Below are positions 5,621 to 6,271 of a DNA stretch of 6,271 bases, piece after piece. Position 1 is the first letter of the stretch. Each line of letters begins with the position of its first letter. Under the pieces are notes generated by a model, which worked only from the letters and a program-made list of their open reading frames with translations, was not told where the DNA came from and made no database searches. The position numbers and the translations under genes were made by a program. The stretch comes from Parvularcula sp963922235 (GTDB lineage Bacteria > Pseudomonadota > Alphaproteobacteria > Caulobacterales > Parvularculaceae): NCBI GenBank assembly GCA_963922235.1, contig CAWUIJ010000148.1, forward strand, positions 1-6,271. The letters run 5' to 3'.

Positions 5621-6231
5621 GCTGCCTTCACCGTCAATGTACGGGCGCCGGGAATGCCGTCTTGGTCGTGAAGAGCGACAATCGCCACGCCCCCGCGGGA
5701 CCTGTGACCATCGACCAGTGTTCTGACCAGCGCCTGCCCCTCATCGTCCAGCGCAGAGAACGGCTCATCCAGGAGCCATAAGGCCCGCGGACTGACGATC
5801 AGGCGCAAGAAGGAGAGCCGCTTCATCTGCCCCGACGACAGCTGTCCTGTGCGCGAGGAGCCAAGACGGTGGAGCCCCAGAACCCGCAGGCTATCGCGAA
5901 GCGAACCGCCGTAGAAATCGGTCAGGAAATCGGCGTTCTCCTCCACCGTCAGCCGGGGAGAGAGGCCCGAGGCGGTGCCGACATAATGCACCTCTTCGGA
6001 ACGGATATAGCCAGGATCGAGGACCTGCACGCCGCGGCGAAAGATGATCTCGCCCTCGGACTGGGTGAGGCCTGCAAGCGCCCGGAGGAGCGATGTCTTG
6101 CCCGAGCCGTTGGTTCCCCTGACCATCAAGGCATCGCCGGGCTCAAGCGCGAACGCCGCGCCCGCGAGGACGTCCTGTCCCGCCCGGCGCACCGTCAGCT
6201 CCCTGCACTCCAGCGACATCTCAAAAGCCAT
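5617..6231 (-). CDS. ccmA: cytochrome c maturation ABC transporter ATPase CcmA
   Basis: Cytoplasmic ATPase subunit that pairs with CcmB in the heme-handling CcmABCDE complex. All nucleotide-binding elements are intact in 204 residues: Walker A GTNGSGKTS at 39-47, the ABC signature LSSGQMKR at 131-138, Walker B LWLLDEP at 151-157, the D-loop SALDD at 159-163 and the switch histidine at 188 in VALHD. SLRDSLRVLGL (110-120) between Walker A and the signature fits the short CcmA helical region. The LSSGQ.KR form and short length, together with ccmB overlapping by ATGA, identify it as CcmA and not a general ABC ATPase. The ATG at 6231 has GGGGAGG just upstream; an ATG four codons later (6219) is less well spaced. 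Confidence 0.96.
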   Translation of the reverse strand: MAFEMSLECRELTVRRAGQDVLAGAAFALEPGDALMVRGTNGSGKTSLLRALAGLTQSEGEIIFRRGVQVLDPGYIRSEEVHYVGTASGLSPRLTVEENADFLTDFYGGSLRDSLRVLGLHRLGSSRTGQLSSGQMKRLSFLRLIVSPRALWLLDEPFSALDDEGQALVRTLVDGHRSRGGVAIVALHDQDGIPGARTLTVKAA

Positions 6232-6241
6232 AGCCTCCCCT

Positions 6242-6260
6242 GATGCGCCGGTCCGGCATC
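6242..6260 (-). other. imperfect dyad upstream of ccmA
   Basis: In the 40 bases before ccmA, GATGC (6242-6246) and GCATC (6256-6260) flank an inner GCCGG-T-CCGGC (6247-6257). The outer and inner symmetries are offset by one base. It could be an operator, a leader hairpin or chance; the upstream context is cut off by the window end. Confidence 0.2.
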
Positions 6261-6271
6261 TGGGGGCAAGG

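Overview
The window looks like a chromosomal segment of a moderately GC-rich Gram-negative bacterium, most likely an alphaproteobacterium. The evidence is the IalB-family secreted protein, a CcmAB heme-handling pair, a DapF with the alphaproteobacterial-style second active-site motif (TRACGTAACAS), and dapF directly followed by mtaB. I cannot place the genus from sequence alone. Every credible gene lies on the minus strand, so the window is described from high to low coordinates, in the direction of transcription.

Right part (6271 to 4412): ccmA (6231-5617) and ccmB (5620-4988) overlap by ATGA and encode the ATPase and membrane subunit of the cytochrome c maturation heme-handling ABC complex. 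The usual next gene, ccmC, is not here. After 81 nt containing a stem-loop comes a secreted IalB-family protein (4906-4412).

Middle part (4411 to 2013): a 99-nt intergenic region holds a candidate promoter and a 12-bp inverted repeat. In the mRNA this repeat would pair the Shine-Dalgarno sequence of the next gene with the start of the leader. Then come four tightly packed genes: a small outer-membrane beta-barrel protein (4312-3551, GTG start), a 57-residue two-helix membrane peptide (3554-3381), a processive family-2 glycosyltransferase (3362-2013) and a polytopic membrane protein of unknown family (2020-1106). Overlaps of 4 and 8 nt and a gap of 18 nt point to one operon. I infer a compact synthase-dependent polysaccharide production and export cassette, loosely similar to xagABC/pga-type loci. 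It has no PilZ domain, TPR export scaffold or deacetylase within the window. This is the most interesting part of the window.

Left part (1105 to 1): dapF (1096-245, GTG start) begins 9 nt after the polytopic gene and probably shares its transcript. After a 57-nt gap with a possible hairpin, the 5' end of mtaB runs off the window at position 1. The layout links envelope genes (surface polysaccharide, meso-diaminopimelate for peptidoglycan) to a tRNA-modification gene. I saw no tRNA or rRNA genes, CRISPR arrays, insertion sequences or prophage genes, and no gene-free stretch longer than about 100 nt.
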